Below are positions 17,546-25,900 of a stretch of 64,000 nucleotides of DNA, one piece after another. Origin of the DNA: Plantactinospora soyae (lineage in GTDB: Bacteria; Actinomycetota; Actinomycetes; Mycobacteriales; Micromonosporaceae); the NCBI RefSeq assembly GCF_014874095.1, contig NZ_JADBEB010000001.1, positions 6,386,001-6,450,000 on the forward strand. The letters run 5' to 3'. Positions within the stretch are counted from its first letter, which is position 1. Every line of letters begins with the position of its first letter. Below the pieces are notes generated by a model that made no database searches, had not been told where the DNA came from, and worked only from the letters and a program-made list of their open reading frames with translations. The position numbers and the translations under genes are program-made.

Positions 17546-18910
17546 ATGTCACCAAGCAATCGCAGCGATGATCCCCAGGTCCACGACCTCCTCGGCATCG
17601 GATTCGGCCCGTCGAACCTCGCCCTGGCCATCGCCATCCGCGAGGCGAACGCGGAGTCCCGCACGGGACACGTCGGCAGCGCGGTCTTCCTGGAACGCCA
17701 GCCCCGCTTCGGGTGGCACCGGGGGATGCTGCTCGACGACACCACCATGCAGGTGTCGTTCCTGAAGGATCTGGTGACGCTGCGCAATCCGGCCAGCGAG
17801 TTCAGCTTCCTCTGCTACCTGCAGAGCCGGGGCCGGTTGATCGACTTCATCAACCACAAGAACCTCTTCCCGTCCCGGGTCGAGTTCCACGACTACCTGG
17901 AGTGGGCGGCGGCCCAGGTCGACGACCTGGTCCGGTACGGCCACGAGGTCGTCGACGTGCGGCCGGTGTGGCAGGACGGCCAACTGGTCGGCTTCGACGT
18001 GGCGGCCCGAACCGGTGCCTGTGCCACCCCGCCGGTCGTGCACCGGGCCCGCAACCTGGTGCTGGGCGCCGGCCTGCGGCCCCACCTGCCCGAGGGCGTC
18101 ACCCTCGACACCCGGATCTGGCACAACCGTGACCTGCTGCCGAACCTCCGGAACCTGGTGCCGGCGGCACCGGCCCGCTTCGTCGTGGTCGGTGCCGGGC
18201 AGAGCGCGGCCGAGGCCGTCGACCACCTGCACCGCGAGTTCCCCCAGGCCGAGGTCTGTGCCGTCTTCTCCCGGTACGGCTACAGCCCGGCCGACGACAG
18301 CGCGTTCGCCAACCGGATCTTCGACCCGGCGGCCGTCGAGGAGTACTTCGAGGCGCCGCGCGGGGTCAAGGAGATGATGCTCGCCTACCACGGCAACACC
18401 AACTACTCGGTGGTCGACCAGGAGCTGATCGACGCCCTGTACCGGCGCGTCTATCAGGAGAAGGTACGCGGCATCGAGCGACTGCGGATGTTCAACCTGT
18501 CCCGGGTGGTGGAGACGGTCCGTACCCCGGAGGGGGTCCGGACGGTGGTGGAGTCGCTGGTGACCAACGAGAAGACGGTGCTCGACGCCGACGTGGTGGT
18601 CTTCGCCACCGGCTACCGGCCGGTCGACCCCTTCGAGCTGCTCGGCGAGGTGGCGCAGGTGTGCCAGCGGGACGAGGCCGGGCGGGCGTTGGTGGACCGC
18701 GACTACCGGCTGCGTACCGGGCCGGAGGTACGGGCCGGGATCTACCTCCAGGGCGGCACCGAACACACCCACGGCATCTCCTCGTCGCTGCTGTCCAACA
18801 CCGCCGTACGGGCCGCCGAGATCCTCGCCTCGATCTCCGCCCGGGCCGTCGCCTCGGACCCGTCGCCCGACCGGCAGCCCGAGTACGCCTGCGCCCCCGG
18901 CCCGGCGTGA
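17546..18910 (+). CDS. L-ornithine N5-monooxygenase (siderophore hydroxylase)
   Basis: Flavin-dependent N-hydroxylating enzyme making N5-hydroxy-L-ornithine, the iron-binding precursor of hydroxamate siderophores. The FAD motif GIGFGPSNLALA is near residue 17, the substrate loop RFGWHRGMLLDDTTMQVSF follows, the NADPH motif VVVGAGQSAAEA lies near residue 215, and FATGY near residue 353. A His/Ser-rich end of the fold (THGISSSLLSN) closes the domain. The start at 17546 is chosen because upstream ATG 17444 abuts the iron box and has no ribosome-binding site; ATGGGACAGG precedes 17546. It is iron-regulated with the divergent formyltransferase. The length (454 aa) fits the SidA/CchB family. Confidence 0.93.
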   Translation: MSPSNRSDDPQVHDLLGIGFGPSNLALAIAIREANAESRTGHVGSAVFLERQPRFGWHRGMLLDDTTMQVSFLKDLVTLRNPASEFSFLCYLQSRGRLIDFINHKNLFPSRVEFHDYLEWAAAQVDDLVRYGHEVVDVRPVWQDGQLVGFDVAARTGACATPPVVHRARNLVLGAGLRPHLPEGVTLDTRIWHNRDLLPNLRNLVPAAPARFVVVGAGQSAAEAVDHLHREFPQAEVCAVFSRYGYSPADDSAFANRIFDPAAVEEYFEAPRGVKEMMLAYHGNTNYSVVDQELIDALYRRVYQEKVRGIERLRMFNLSRVVETVRTPEGVRTVVESLVTNEKTVLDADVVVFATGYRPVDPFELLGEVAQVCQRDEAGRALVDRDYRLRTGPEVRAGIYLQGGTEHTHGISSSLLSNTAVRAAEILASISARAVASDPSPDRQPEYACAPGPA

Positions 18911-19003
18911 CGGCTGCCGGCCGCCTCGGACGGTTCGCCGATGTTCGTCCGCAGGTAGCGCGGAGCGCGGTCGACATTCACCTGTGCTGGCCACGATGCC
19001 CGC

Positions 19004-20623
19004 ATGCAGGGCTCGTACTCGCCGAACCGGCTCCGGTGGCTGGGCCTCGCCTGCTCGGTGGCCATGGCGGCGAGCGCCTACCTCGCCGGGGAGCCGTCGC
19101 AGCGCGGCCCCGGGTGGGGCGTCGGCGTCGCACTCTGGGCGGTCGGCGCCGCCGGGCTGGCAGCCGTCTGGTGGCGACTGCGCAACGTCGCCGCGCCGGG
19201 ATGGCTGCTGGTCACCGGGGCGCTCTGGGCCCTGCCGCTGCTACTGGCACCACCGCTGGGCAGCCACGACGTCTACGCGTACGCCTGCCAGGGTGAACTC
19301 GTCGCGGCCGGACTCGACCCGTACGTCGCCGGGCCGGACGCGCTGCCGTGTCAATGGCTGGACCGGGTCTCGCCGACCTGGCAGGGCACACCGGCGCCGT
19401 ACGGTGCGCTCTGGCTGGTGGTCGAGCGGTTCGCCGGCGCCGTCGCGTACGGGAGTCTGCCGTTCGCGGTGACGGTGCTCCGGCTGGCGGCGATCGGCGG
19501 CGTCCTGCTGGCCACCATCGCCGGGGCCCGACTGGCCCGCCACTGCGGCGCGGAACCGGCCCGGGTGGTCTGGCTCGGGGCGCTGGGCCCACTGACCCTG
19601 GTGCACGCCGTCTCCGGCGCGCACAACGACGCCCTGCTCGCCGGGCTGATCGTGGCCGGCCTGCTGGCCGCAGTCGGTCCACTGCCTGTCGTTGCTCCAC
19701 TGGCTGTCGCCGATTCGTCGGCCCGTGCGGGACGGCTGGCTGCCGCCGGTCCGTTGGCCCGTGCCGGACAGTTGGCTGCCGCCGGTCCGTTGGCCGTCGT
19801 GGAACGGCTGGCTGTCGCCGGACCACCGGCCGGCACGGACCGGCGGATCGCCGTCGCCCGGCTCGTCCTGGCCGGGGCCGCGTTCGGGGCGGCCGCCTCG
19901 ATCAAGGCCACCGCATTGGTGGTCGTGCCGTTCGCGGTCGCCGTCGTGCCGTGGGCCCGGACCGGTCGACGTCGGATCGCGGCCGGCGGGGTCCTGGCCG
20001 TCGCGACCGTCGGCACCGTCGTGCTGCTCGCCGGCCTGACCGGGCACGGCTTCGGCTTCGTGCAGAGTTGGCCGGCGACCGCCGGCAACGTCCAGTGGTC
20101 GTCGATCCTGACCGGCGTCGGCATGGCGGTCGGATACGGGCTGCGGATAGCGGGCCGGCCGGAGGCGTACGCCACCGCCGTCGAGGTCGCCCGGCTGGCC
20201 GGACTGTGCGTGCTGGCCGCCGTCCTGGTGGCGGTGTGGCGGCGGGCACTGCACGGGGGAGTAGCGCAGGGCGTCTCCGCCGCAGGCGTGGCACTGCTCG
20301 CCACCGCGCTGCTCGGTCCGGTGTTCTACGCCTGGTACGCCCTCGCCGGAGTCGCCGTGCTGGCGGCCACCGCACCCCGGGGCCGGGCGGCGACACTGCT
20401 CCATGCCGGTGCCGCCGCGCTGGTCTTCCTCACCCTGCCGGACAGCCTCGGCCTGGTGACGAAGACGAAGGTTCCCGGGGCACTGTTCGACGTACTCCTG
20501 GTCTGTTGGGTGATCGCCTGGCGGGTCGCCGGGGCCCGTCGGGCCAGCTCGCACTGGTCCCAGTCAGGCGGCCGGACGGCGGCGGACCTCGTCGGCCGAT
20601 CCGCGTCGTTCGGCCGGCGCTGA
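19004..20623 (+). CDS. MptB-like alpha-(1,6)-mannosyltransferase (GT-C membrane enzyme)
   Basis: Polytopic membrane protein (539 aa, about 12 hydrophobic segments) resembling MptB, the polyprenyl-phosphate-mannose-dependent transferase that extends alpha-1,6-mannan for lipomannan-type glycolipids. LGSHDVYAYACQGELVAAGLDPY near residue 90 carries the acidic residue of the first loop typical of GT-C enzymes, and VSGAHNDALLAGLIVAG follows. Residues about 232-274 form an unusual Ala/Gly/Pro-rich loop made of 12-residue repeats, absent as far as I know from most MptB. The ATG at 19004 is the first plausible start, with only a weak ribosome-binding site. The identification rests on overall resemblance. 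Confidence 0.75.
   Translation: MQGSYSPNRLRWLGLACSVAMAASAYLAGEPSQRGPGWGVGVALWAVGAAGLAAVWWRLRNVAAPGWLLVTGALWALPLLLAPPLGSHDVYAYACQGELVAAGLDPYVAGPDALPCQWLDRVSPTWQGTPAPYGALWLVVERFAGAVAYGSLPFAVTVLRLAAIGGVLLATIAGARLARHCGAEPARVVWLGALGPLTLVHAVSGAHNDALLAGLIVAGLLAAVGPLPVVAPLAVADSSARAGRLAAAGPLARAGQLAAAGPLAVVERLAVAGPPAGTDRRIAVARLVLAGAAFGAAASIKATALVVVPFAVAVVPWARTGRRRIAAGGVLAVATVGTVVLLAGLTGHGFGFVQSWPATAGNVQWSSILTGVGMAVGYGLRIAGRPEAYATAVEVARLAGLCVLAAVLVAVWRRALHGGVAQGVSAAGVALLATALLGPVFYAWYALAGVAVLAATAPRGRAATLLHAGAAALVFLTLPDSLGLVTKTKVPGALFDVLLVCWVIAWRVAGARRASSHWSQSGGRTAADLVGRSASFGRR
19701..19821 (+). repeat. Four copies of a 36-base unit inside the MptB-like gene
   Basis: TGGCTG followed by TCGCCG or CCGCCGGTCCGTTGG recurs at 19701, 19737, 19773 and 19809, exactly 36 bases (12 codons) apart. 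Copies two and three share 23 identical bases. The repeat keeps the frame and encodes a loop of the form AAAGPLARAGQL. Confidence 0.85.
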
Positions 20624-20651
20624 CGAGTGGACCCCGACCCCGAGGATTCTG

Positions 20652-20675
20652 GCCGATTCCATTTGAGGAATCGGC
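20652..20675. terminator. Hairpin between MptB-like gene and convergent DivIVA-like gene
   Basis: A perfect 9-bp stem (20652-20660 with 20667-20675) with a 6-base loop, 28 bases past the MptB-like stop codon. Confidence 0.68.
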
Positions 20676-20774
20676 GCTGAGACCGTTCTCGAAACAGCAA
20701 CGCGCGGTGGGCGGGCGAACTGCACCAAGCCCGGCCAACCACCAGGAGCTCGTCGCCGGGCTTCCGCTACACGG

Positions 20775-21068
20775 TTACCAGTGGCCTGAATTGCCTCGTG
20801 GCGGCTGTGGCCGGTTGCAGGTGCGGGCGTGCGTGGTCTGCCAGTCGCGTAGTACTCGCCGGAGGCGGGCGTTCTCCGTCCTGGCCATCGTCAGCTCTCG
20901 CACCAGGACGGACAACTCGTCGGCCAGGCGGAGTTGGAACGCGCGTACCTGCTCGCCGTCAACGCCCAGTCGTCGAGGCGCGAATCGCCGGGTGCGTACC
21001 TCGTGCGGGGTCAACCAGTCCGGCGAGCCTCCGCTGAAAGCCCGGCCACCGCGATACACCTCGGCCAC
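20775..21068 (-). CDS. Small DivIVA-like/coiled-coil protein
   Basis: About 97 residues. The N-terminal part (WLTPHEVRTRRFAPRRLGVDGEQVRAFQ) resembles the DivIVA N-terminal domain, in which a short motif positions a coiled coil; the rest is a helical heptad-like stretch (LADELSVLVRELTMARTENARLRRVLRDWQ). GTG 21068 is favoured as start because AAAGGA lies six bases upstream; a GTG at 21128 would add 20 residues. It is divergent from a small GntR-type regulator. Such pairs recur in Micromonosporaceae, as far as I recall, some in conjugative elements. A structural or partition-like role is a guess. Confidence 0.7.
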   Translation of the reverse strand: MAEVYRGGRAFSGGSPDWLTPHEVRTRRFAPRRLGVDGEQVRAFQLRLADELSVLVRELTMARTENARLRRVLRDWQTTHARTCNRPQPPRGNSGHW

Positions 21069-21193
21069 GTCAATCCTTTCCAGAGCGTGGAAGCGTCTCC
21101 GGTACGCCTGGATGGGCGGACCGTCCACCTGCCGGCCGCGGACGATCCGCCCGCACCTGCCACCGCAGCCTCAATCGGCGGTACGCCGGCAGG

Positions 21194-21360
21194 GCAACTT
21201 GGCAGGTCGGGGCGGTGCACCCGCCCCGACCGGGTCACCTCGATCCCCGGTGCCACGCAGGGAGGAGGCTTCCTGCAACTTAGCTGTCCCAGTCATCAAA
21301 CAAAGAGTTGTTGCCGGATGCCGTTGCGTGATCGAATTGGCGTGCCACGCAGGGAGAGCC
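21194..21360. promoter_or_regulatory. Repeat-bearing divergent promoter region of the DivIVA-like/GntR pair
   Basis: Two pairs of direct repeats lie here. GCAACTTGGCAGG at 21194 resembles GCAACTTAGCTG at 21275. TGCCACGCAGGGAG occurs exactly at 21251-21264 and 21343-21356. The last copy overlaps the ribosome-binding site of the GntR gene, so binding there could control its translation or transcription. The stretch 21280-21340 is AT-rich for this genome. These are plausible binding sites for the adjacent regulator. Confidence 0.45.
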
Positions 21361-21600
21361 ATGCCAATCGCCGCTGACTACATTCGCATTGCTGACGAGA
21401 TCACCGCCGAAGTGAGAGGTGGGAAGCTCAAGGCAGGAGACAAGCTGCCACCGATCACCGCGCTTGCGGCGAAGTACAAGGTCAGCCCGTCAACGATCAA
21501 GCAGACCTACGTGCGCTTGGAAGCGCTGCGAGTCATATGGCGGCACCAGGGCAAGGGAATCTTCGTCAACGATCCAGCTCTCTGGATGCGGGAGCCCTGA
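21361..21600 (+). CDS. Short GntR-family winged-helix regulator
   Basis: 79 residues consisting almost only of a GntR winged helix-turn-helix: YIRIADEITAEVRGGKLKAGDKLPP followed by ALAAKYKVSPSTIKQTYVRLEAL and the wing (GKGIFVNDP). No effector domain follows, so it is like the compact GntR proteins (KorSA-like) found in some actinomycete integrative elements, but no integrase, excisionase or Rep gene is next to it. The ATG at 21361 follows GGGAGAGCC. It is divergent from a small DivIVA-like gene and probably binds the repeats between them. Confidence 0.82.
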   Translation: MPIAADYIRIADEITAEVRGGKLKAGDKLPPITALAAKYKVSPSTIKQTYVRLEALRVIWRHQGKGIFVNDPALWMREP

Positions 21601-21768
21601 CCCGGGAGTCGGGCGAGCAAGATCTGTGGGAGCAGCCGACGCGGCCCAGAGGGTGCACGCTCGGCTGCGCTGCGGATATGACCATCACTGGAGCCGCCGG
21701 AGCGGCTGTGGGGGTAGTCGTGGCCCGGCGGGCCCGTTCGGCTTGGCCGGATGCGGCACGATGGGCCG

Positions 21769-22422
21769 GTGCTTGTCGACGTGGCCAACCGGGCCGCCCG
21801 GATCGCCGGGGCGGTCCTGCTCGTCACGGCGCTCGCCGGCTGTCCGGGACGACCGGGGGAGAGCCAGGTCGAGCAGGAGCGGGTCGACCTGCTGCGCGCC
21901 GATCCGGTCCTCGCCGACGCGCTCGAACCGCCCGACGCGTACCCCGGCTGGGAGATCAACGACGGTAGCTGGAACCGTTCCGAGGTGAGCGCGCCGCTGG
22001 GGCTGTGGCGCTCGCCGGTGCCGGGCGGCATCGCGGCCACCGAGGCCGAGGGCCGGATCGCCGAGATCCTGGCGACGGTACGGGACAGCGGTTGGACGGT
22101 ACTGCACGCCCGCTGCGTGACCGGATCGGATGGTTGGCGGTGGGCCGTCGTCGGCTACAAGGTGGCGGCCGGGGTGGGGATCTGGTTCCATCTCGTCGCC
22201 GAGATCTGGCCCGACGGCAAGGGCAGTTCCTCGATCCTGCTGCGGGCACCGAACCGGCGTGACGACGTCAATCCGTTCGCCGACGCACCGGCCGGGCTGC
22301 CGGCCGGGCAGTCCTGCGTCGAGCGGCCCGGGGTGGTGGCACCCGCCGAGGAGGACGGTGTCTACCTGGAGCTGGCCTCGTCGTACACCGAGGGTGCGAC
22401 TTCCGATCCGTCGCACCGCTGA
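21769..22422 (+). CDS. Putative lipoprotein of unknown function
   Basis: About 217 residues with a lipoprotein signal: Arg residues, the hydrophobic AGAVLLVTALAGC with lipobox LAGC, then a hydrophilic start. The mature domain has a mixed alpha/beta composition (GWEINDGSW, GWTVLHARCVTGSDGWRWAVVGYK, IWFHLVAEIWPDGKG). I do not recognise the family. The start is either ATG 21751 or GTG 21769; neither has a clear ribosome-binding site. It is convergent with the cysteine-peptidase-like gene, leaving only 19 bases. Confidence 0.72.
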   Translation: MLVDVANRAARIAGAVLLVTALAGCPGRPGESQVEQERVDLLRADPVLADALEPPDAYPGWEINDGSWNRSEVSAPLGLWRSPVPGGIAATEAEGRIAEILATVRDSGWTVLHARCVTGSDGWRWAVVGYKVAAGVGIWFHLVAEIWPDGKGSSSILLRAPNRRDDVNPFADAPAGLPAGQSCVERPGVVAPAEEDGVYLELASSYTEGATSDPSHR

Positions 22423-22441
22423 GTCCGGTCCGGACCCACGG

Positions 22442-23950
22442 TCAGCCGGGCAGGGCCACCCCGTTGGCGTGGGCGAAGCCGGCCGCCGCACCCAGGTTGC
22501 CGTTGCGGAAGTCGTCCTCGTCGACCCGGCCGACGACACCGCTCCCCGGGTTGTAAACGACCAGGTCCGAGCCCTCGTGCCCGACGAGCAACACATAGTG
22601 GGCCGGGTACGAGTCGCCGGCCAGCACTGGCACGGTGTGCCCGGCGTCGACGGCGGCCACCGCGTCGCGCAGGGCCGGATTGACGCTGCCGGCGTCGGTG
22701 TCGTCGACGAGCCGGAACTCGTACTCGGTGCCGAGGGTGCCGGCGTGGTCGTTGAGTTCCCCGACCAGCCCCCAGGGCGGGGTGCCGAGCTGGTCCGGCC
22801 AGTTGCGACTGGACCGTTCGTAGGTGGCCTGCTGCTCGTCGGCGAGCCGTTGCAGCACCGCGTCCCGGTCGACGGCCTTCGGGTCGTCCGGCTCGCCGCC
22901 GGTGGTCAGGTAGAGCGCGTACAGCGGGTCGGCGATCGAACGGAGCACGACCGTGGTCATCGAGCCACAGGTCACGTCGTTGAACTGGCGCAGCCGTCCG
23001 CCGTCGTACGTCGCCGAACCGGTCTGGCCCGGGTCGACCAGGCTGAGGTGCCGGTGCAGCCAGGCCTCGTCCCGACCGTTGATGGTCCGGCCGAACGCGA
23101 CCACGTCGTCGAGTGGATGTCCGGCGGCCAGCGCCTTGAGCAGGTACGCCCGGTGGGCCTGGCTGGGTGCCTGGGCGAGCAGTTCGTCGACGCGTCGGCG
23201 GTCCTCCGGACCGAGCTGGTCGTACCGGTCGGCGGCCCGGCTGGCCTGGGCTCCGGCGAGGACGGCGTTGTCGCCGGCCAGGTTCCCGTCGATGCCGATC
23301 CCGGTGGTGAGGACGATTCCGGCCGGCGGAAGGGTCGAGTCGGCCATCGCCCCGGCCCGGGCCTTTCCGGTGACGTCGCCGAGCACGATGGCGAGGGCGT
23401 CGGCGGCGACGATGCTCCGGTCGTACACCTCGATGCATCCGGTGACGAGCCGGGTCAGGCCGCGGACCAGGTCGTCCAGGGCGGTCGGGTCGGGAAACGG
23501 GAGCCCGGCGACGTGCGTCGCGTCGTGCCAGGCGTCGCGGAGCGCCCCGTGCAGTTCCTCGTGTCGGCCGCGCAGTGCCCGGACCTCGGTCGCGTAGCTG
23601 TCGAGGGCCGCGCGTACCCGGATGAACTGTGGGCCGGTCGCCTCGATCAGGCCACCGGTCGCGGTGACCAGCTCGGCGGCGCTCGCTCCGGCGACCCCCT
23701 GCCAGATCTCCGGCAACCGCCCGGTGCCGAGCCGTCGTACGTCGGCGGCGATCGGCCCGACGTCGCCGGCGGCCACCCCGAACGCCACGGCCAGCTCCTC
23801 GATCCGGTCCGGGTCGCCGGGCGGCGGTTCGGAGATCATCTGCAGCACCGTGCTGACGGTGCCGACCGCGTTGGCCGGGTTGAGCGCCGACAGGAGCTGG
23901 CGTAGCCGGTTGATCAGCGTGCTGAGCTGGGCGTAGTCGGTGGAGGTCAT
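22442..23950 (-). CDS. Large protein with WXG100-like N-terminus and C39-like cysteine peptidase domain
   Basis: 502 residues. The first 230 are helical and resemble the long helical domains of type VII secretion-linked proteins (EIWQGVAGASAAELVTATGGL, ALRGRHEELHGALRDAWHDA). The C-terminal 200 look like a papain-fold/peptidase C39-type domain: Cys328 in NDVTCGSM, His451 in PAHYVLLVG and Asn467 in VYNPGSG would form a catalytic triad. It starts six bases after an EspC-like gene, so the two are co-expressed. It may be an effector, a toxin or a processing enzyme; the sequence does not tell. No cognate ESX ATPase is in the window. Confidence 0.75.
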   Translation of the reverse strand: MTSTDYAQLSTLINRLRQLLSALNPANAVGTVSTVLQMISEPPPGDPDRIEELAVAFGVAAGDVGPIAADVRRLGTGRLPEIWQGVAGASAAELVTATGGLIEATGPQFIRVRAALDSYATEVRALRGRHEELHGALRDAWHDATHVAGLPFPDPTALDDLVRGLTRLVTGCIEVYDRSIVAADALAIVLGDVTGKARAGAMADSTLPPAGIVLTTGIGIDGNLAGDNAVLAGAQASRAADRYDQLGPEDRRRVDELLAQAPSQAHRAYLLKALAAGHPLDDVVAFGRTINGRDEAWLHRHLSLVDPGQTGSATYDGGRLRQFNDVTCGSMTTVVLRSIADPLYALYLTTGGEPDDPKAVDRDAVLQRLADEQQATYERSSRNWPDQLGTPPWGLVGELNDHAGTLGTEYEFRLVDDTDAGSVNPALRDAVAAVDAGHTVPVLAGDSYPAHYVLLVGHEGSDLVVYNPGSGVVGRVDEDDFRNGNLGAAAGFAHANGVALPG

Positions 23951-23956
23951 GAGTGG

Positions 23957-24274
23957 TCAGCCCGCCTTCACCGGTCCGTCACCGCCGAGTCGGGTGGCCG
24001 CCGTCGCGTCGCTGGTCGCGTACCCGTCGGCGGACAGCACCACGCCATCGCACAGTTCCGCCAGCAGTCGGACGTGGACGGAGAGTTCGCCGTGCCACCG
24101 CTCCTGAAGTCTGGTGAAGGCGGTGGTCACCTCGGCGACGCCGAGCGCGTCACCCGGATCGGCGGTGACGCCGTCCCACCGGTCCCGCACTCCGCACAGT
24201 TCGGTGGCGAGTTCACACGGCACCTGGCCGGCCACCCGCAGTGCATCGGGTTCGACCCGTACCGACTCCGTCAT
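23957..24274 (-). CDS. Small EspC/WXG100-like protein
   Basis: 105 residues, predicted all-helical: VEPDALRVAGQVPCELATELCGVRDRWDGV, then RLQERWHGELSVHVRLLAELCDGVVLSADGY. Length, helix-turn-helix layout and the final DGYATSDATAATRL resemble the EspC-like/ESX-associated substrates. No canonical WxG tripeptide occurs at the turn, so the assignment is moderate. The ATG at 24274 follows a G-rich stretch. It precedes the cysteine-peptidase-like gene by six bases; the two may act as a chaperone-like pair. Confidence 0.7.
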   Translation of the reverse strand: MTESVRVEPDALRVAGQVPCELATELCGVRDRWDGVTADPGDALGVAEVTTAFTRLQERWHGELSVHVRLLAELCDGVVLSADGYATSDATAATRLGGDGPVKAG

Positions 24275-24401
24275 GGCGACCCCCAGCGTTCGAGTGCCTG
24301 AACGGTAACAATGTGTTGCCATCGGCGGTGTACCCGAACGAGGAGTTTTCGCGGTCGCGCACGGTGGCGGAGCCACTCGGGTCGGGCTGCTGACGGCCGG
24401 G

Positions 24402-25271
24402 CTACCCGGGTTGCCGGTCGACCAGTCCGAACCGCTTGGCGAAGGCGGACATCTCGTCGCGTTGCTCGTCGGGGTCGGTGGCGCTGGTGCTCACGACGAT
24501 TCGGGTCACGCCCTCCGCAGCGAGCGCCTCGACCCGTTCGCTGGTTATGTCGATCGATCCCCAGCGGGTGTACTCCAGGGCTTCGGGACTGCGGCCGGCC
24601 GCGACGGCGGTCGACCTGGCCAGGTCGAGCTGGGCGGCGCGTTCGGCGGGACCGAGGGCACCGCCGGGAAAGTAGCCGTCACCCCGCCGTCCGGCGCGCC
24701 GGGCGGCAGCCCGACTCGATCCGCCGACGTGGATCGGGAGCTGGGTGCTGTCGTGGGGCTTCGGGAAGCTGCACAGGTTGTCGAAGCTGAAGAACTCCCC
24801 GTCGAAGCTGACGCCCTCCTCACCGCCCGCCCAGAGCAGTCGCAGTACGTCGATCGCCTCGTCGGTACGCCGGCCCCGGGTGCTGAAGTCCACTCCGACC
24901 GCGCGGGCCTCGCCCGGCAGGGTGCCGAGTCCCACGGTCAGCAGTCGCATCCGCCCCTTGGACAGCACGTCGATGGTGGCCAGCCGCTTCGCGAGGACCA
25001 CCGGATGGTGGTACGGCAGCAGCAGAACCCCCGTGCCGAGCAGGATCCGTCGGGTGGCCGCGGCGACGAAGCTCAGGGTGTCGAGCGGATCGGCGTAGGG
25101 CAGCGACGGTGGGATCTCCCAGCTTCCCAATGTCGCGCCGGGGTACAGCGCGATGTGCTCCGGCAGGTACAGCGCCTCGAAGCCGTGGTCCTCGGCGTGT
25201 CGGGCATAGGCAACAATTTTGTCCGGGTCGACGCCGTAGAAGGGCGTGCTGTAACTGATCGCGAACTTCAT
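24402..25271 (-). CDS. LLM-class F420-dependent oxidoreductase
   Basis: 289-aa TIM-barrel flavoprotein of the luciferase-like monooxygenase class, probably using coenzyme F420. Typical stretches are MKFAISYSTPF, GFEALYLPEHI, LGTGVLLLPYHHPVVLAKRLATIDVLSKGR, LTVGLGTLPGEA and LPIHVGGSSRAAARRAGRRGDGY. Two ATGs (25277 and 25271) are possible; the second begins the family-typical MKFAI. It lies 40 bases downstream of a MerR regulator gene on the same strand, so the two form an operon. The substrate is unknown. Confidence 0.88.
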   Translation of the reverse strand: MKFAISYSTPFYGVDPDKIVAYARHAEDHGFEALYLPEHIALYPGATLGSWEIPPSLPYADPLDTLSFVAAATRRILLGTGVLLLPYHHPVVLAKRLATIDVLSKGRMRLLTVGLGTLPGEARAVGVDFSTRGRRTDEAIDVLRLLWAGGEEGVSFDGEFFSFDNLCSFPKPHDSTQLPIHVGGSSRAAARRAGRRGDGYFPGGALGPAERAAQLDLARSTAVAAGRSPEALEYTRWGSIDITSERVEALAAEGVTRIVVSTSATDPDEQRDEMSAFAKRFGLVDRQPG

Positions 25272-25311
25272 GTTCATTCTCTCGGTCGGCCCAGTGCGTC
25301 GGTCAGCGTGG

Positions 25312-25677
25312 TCAGTGCGGTGACCGCCTCGCGATCGCCTGGGTGAGCTGGGTCTGCAACTGCCGCCGTACCGTGCCGAGCCGGTCGATCCGGGCGTCGA
25401 CCTCGGCCAACTTGCGGCGCAGCACGATCACCGAATCCGGGCAGACGTCTCCGGACGTGTTGCCCGCGCGTAGGCAGGCGACGAACGGGCGGATGTCGTC
25501 GAGGTTGAACCCCACGGCGAGCCGGGCCCGGATCTCGTGTACGACCCGCAGCTCCGCCTCGTTGTACTGGCGATAGCCGTTCGGGGAACGCTCGGCGCGT
25601 ACCAGGCCGTTGGCCTCGTAGTACCGCAGCGTGCGGGTGGTCGTGGCAGCGCGTTCCGCCAGCTCGCCGATCAGCAT
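25312..25677 (-). CDS. MerR-family transcriptional regulator
   Basis: 121 residues with an N-terminal MerR winged helix (MLIGELAERAATTTRTLRYYEANGLV, then SPNGYRQYNEAEL) and a C-terminal coiled-coil helix (RKLAEVDARIDRLGTVRRQL). Two Cys (FVACLRAG and GDVCPDS), 13 residues apart, could sense thiol or metal status, as in related regulators of this subgroup. The ATG at 25677 begins the domain; upstream codons are Arg-rich. It leads an operon with the LLM oxidoreductase and is divergent from a DivIVA-domain gene. Confidence 0.88.
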   Translation of the reverse strand: MLIGELAERAATTTRTLRYYEANGLVRAERSPNGYRQYNEAELRVVHEIRARLAVGFNLDDIRPFVACLRAGNTSGDVCPDSVIVLRRKLAEVDARIDRLGTVRRQLQTQLTQAIARRSPH

Positions 25678-25717
25678 TCGCCCTCCCCGCACCCGGTTCG
25701 TTCGTGGCAACGGTAAA

Positions 25718-25737
25718 CCTTGTCGCCAGCGTCAAGG
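25718..25737 (-). promoter_or_regulatory. MerR-type dyad in the MerR promoter
   Basis: CCTTG and CAAGG flank ten bases (25718-25722 and 25733-25737), giving a 20-base dyad. On the minus strand it contains TTGACG, a good -35 box, so it lies where MerR proteins bind, overlapping the promoter of the merR gene. The -10 hexamer is unclear. Confidence 0.5.
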
Positions 25738-25900
25738 CAACGTGCGCCCGGTCACGTGTGCGCCCGCGAGGTGGCGTTCACCGGGATACCTGCCGGCGGC
25801 GGGGCAGGTGGCGACGGCCCGAGCCCGGAACGCGTCCGGTCCGGGATCTTGTCAGGCGCCGATACCATCGGGCTCCATCGTGGAACGGGAGGCCCGGCCG

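Noticed and set aside
20775-22422. A complete actinomycete integrative element around the GntR gene
   Set aside because: Apart from the small DivIVA-like and GntR genes there is no Rep, Tra, excisionase or integrase gene, and no flanking att-like repeat was seen.
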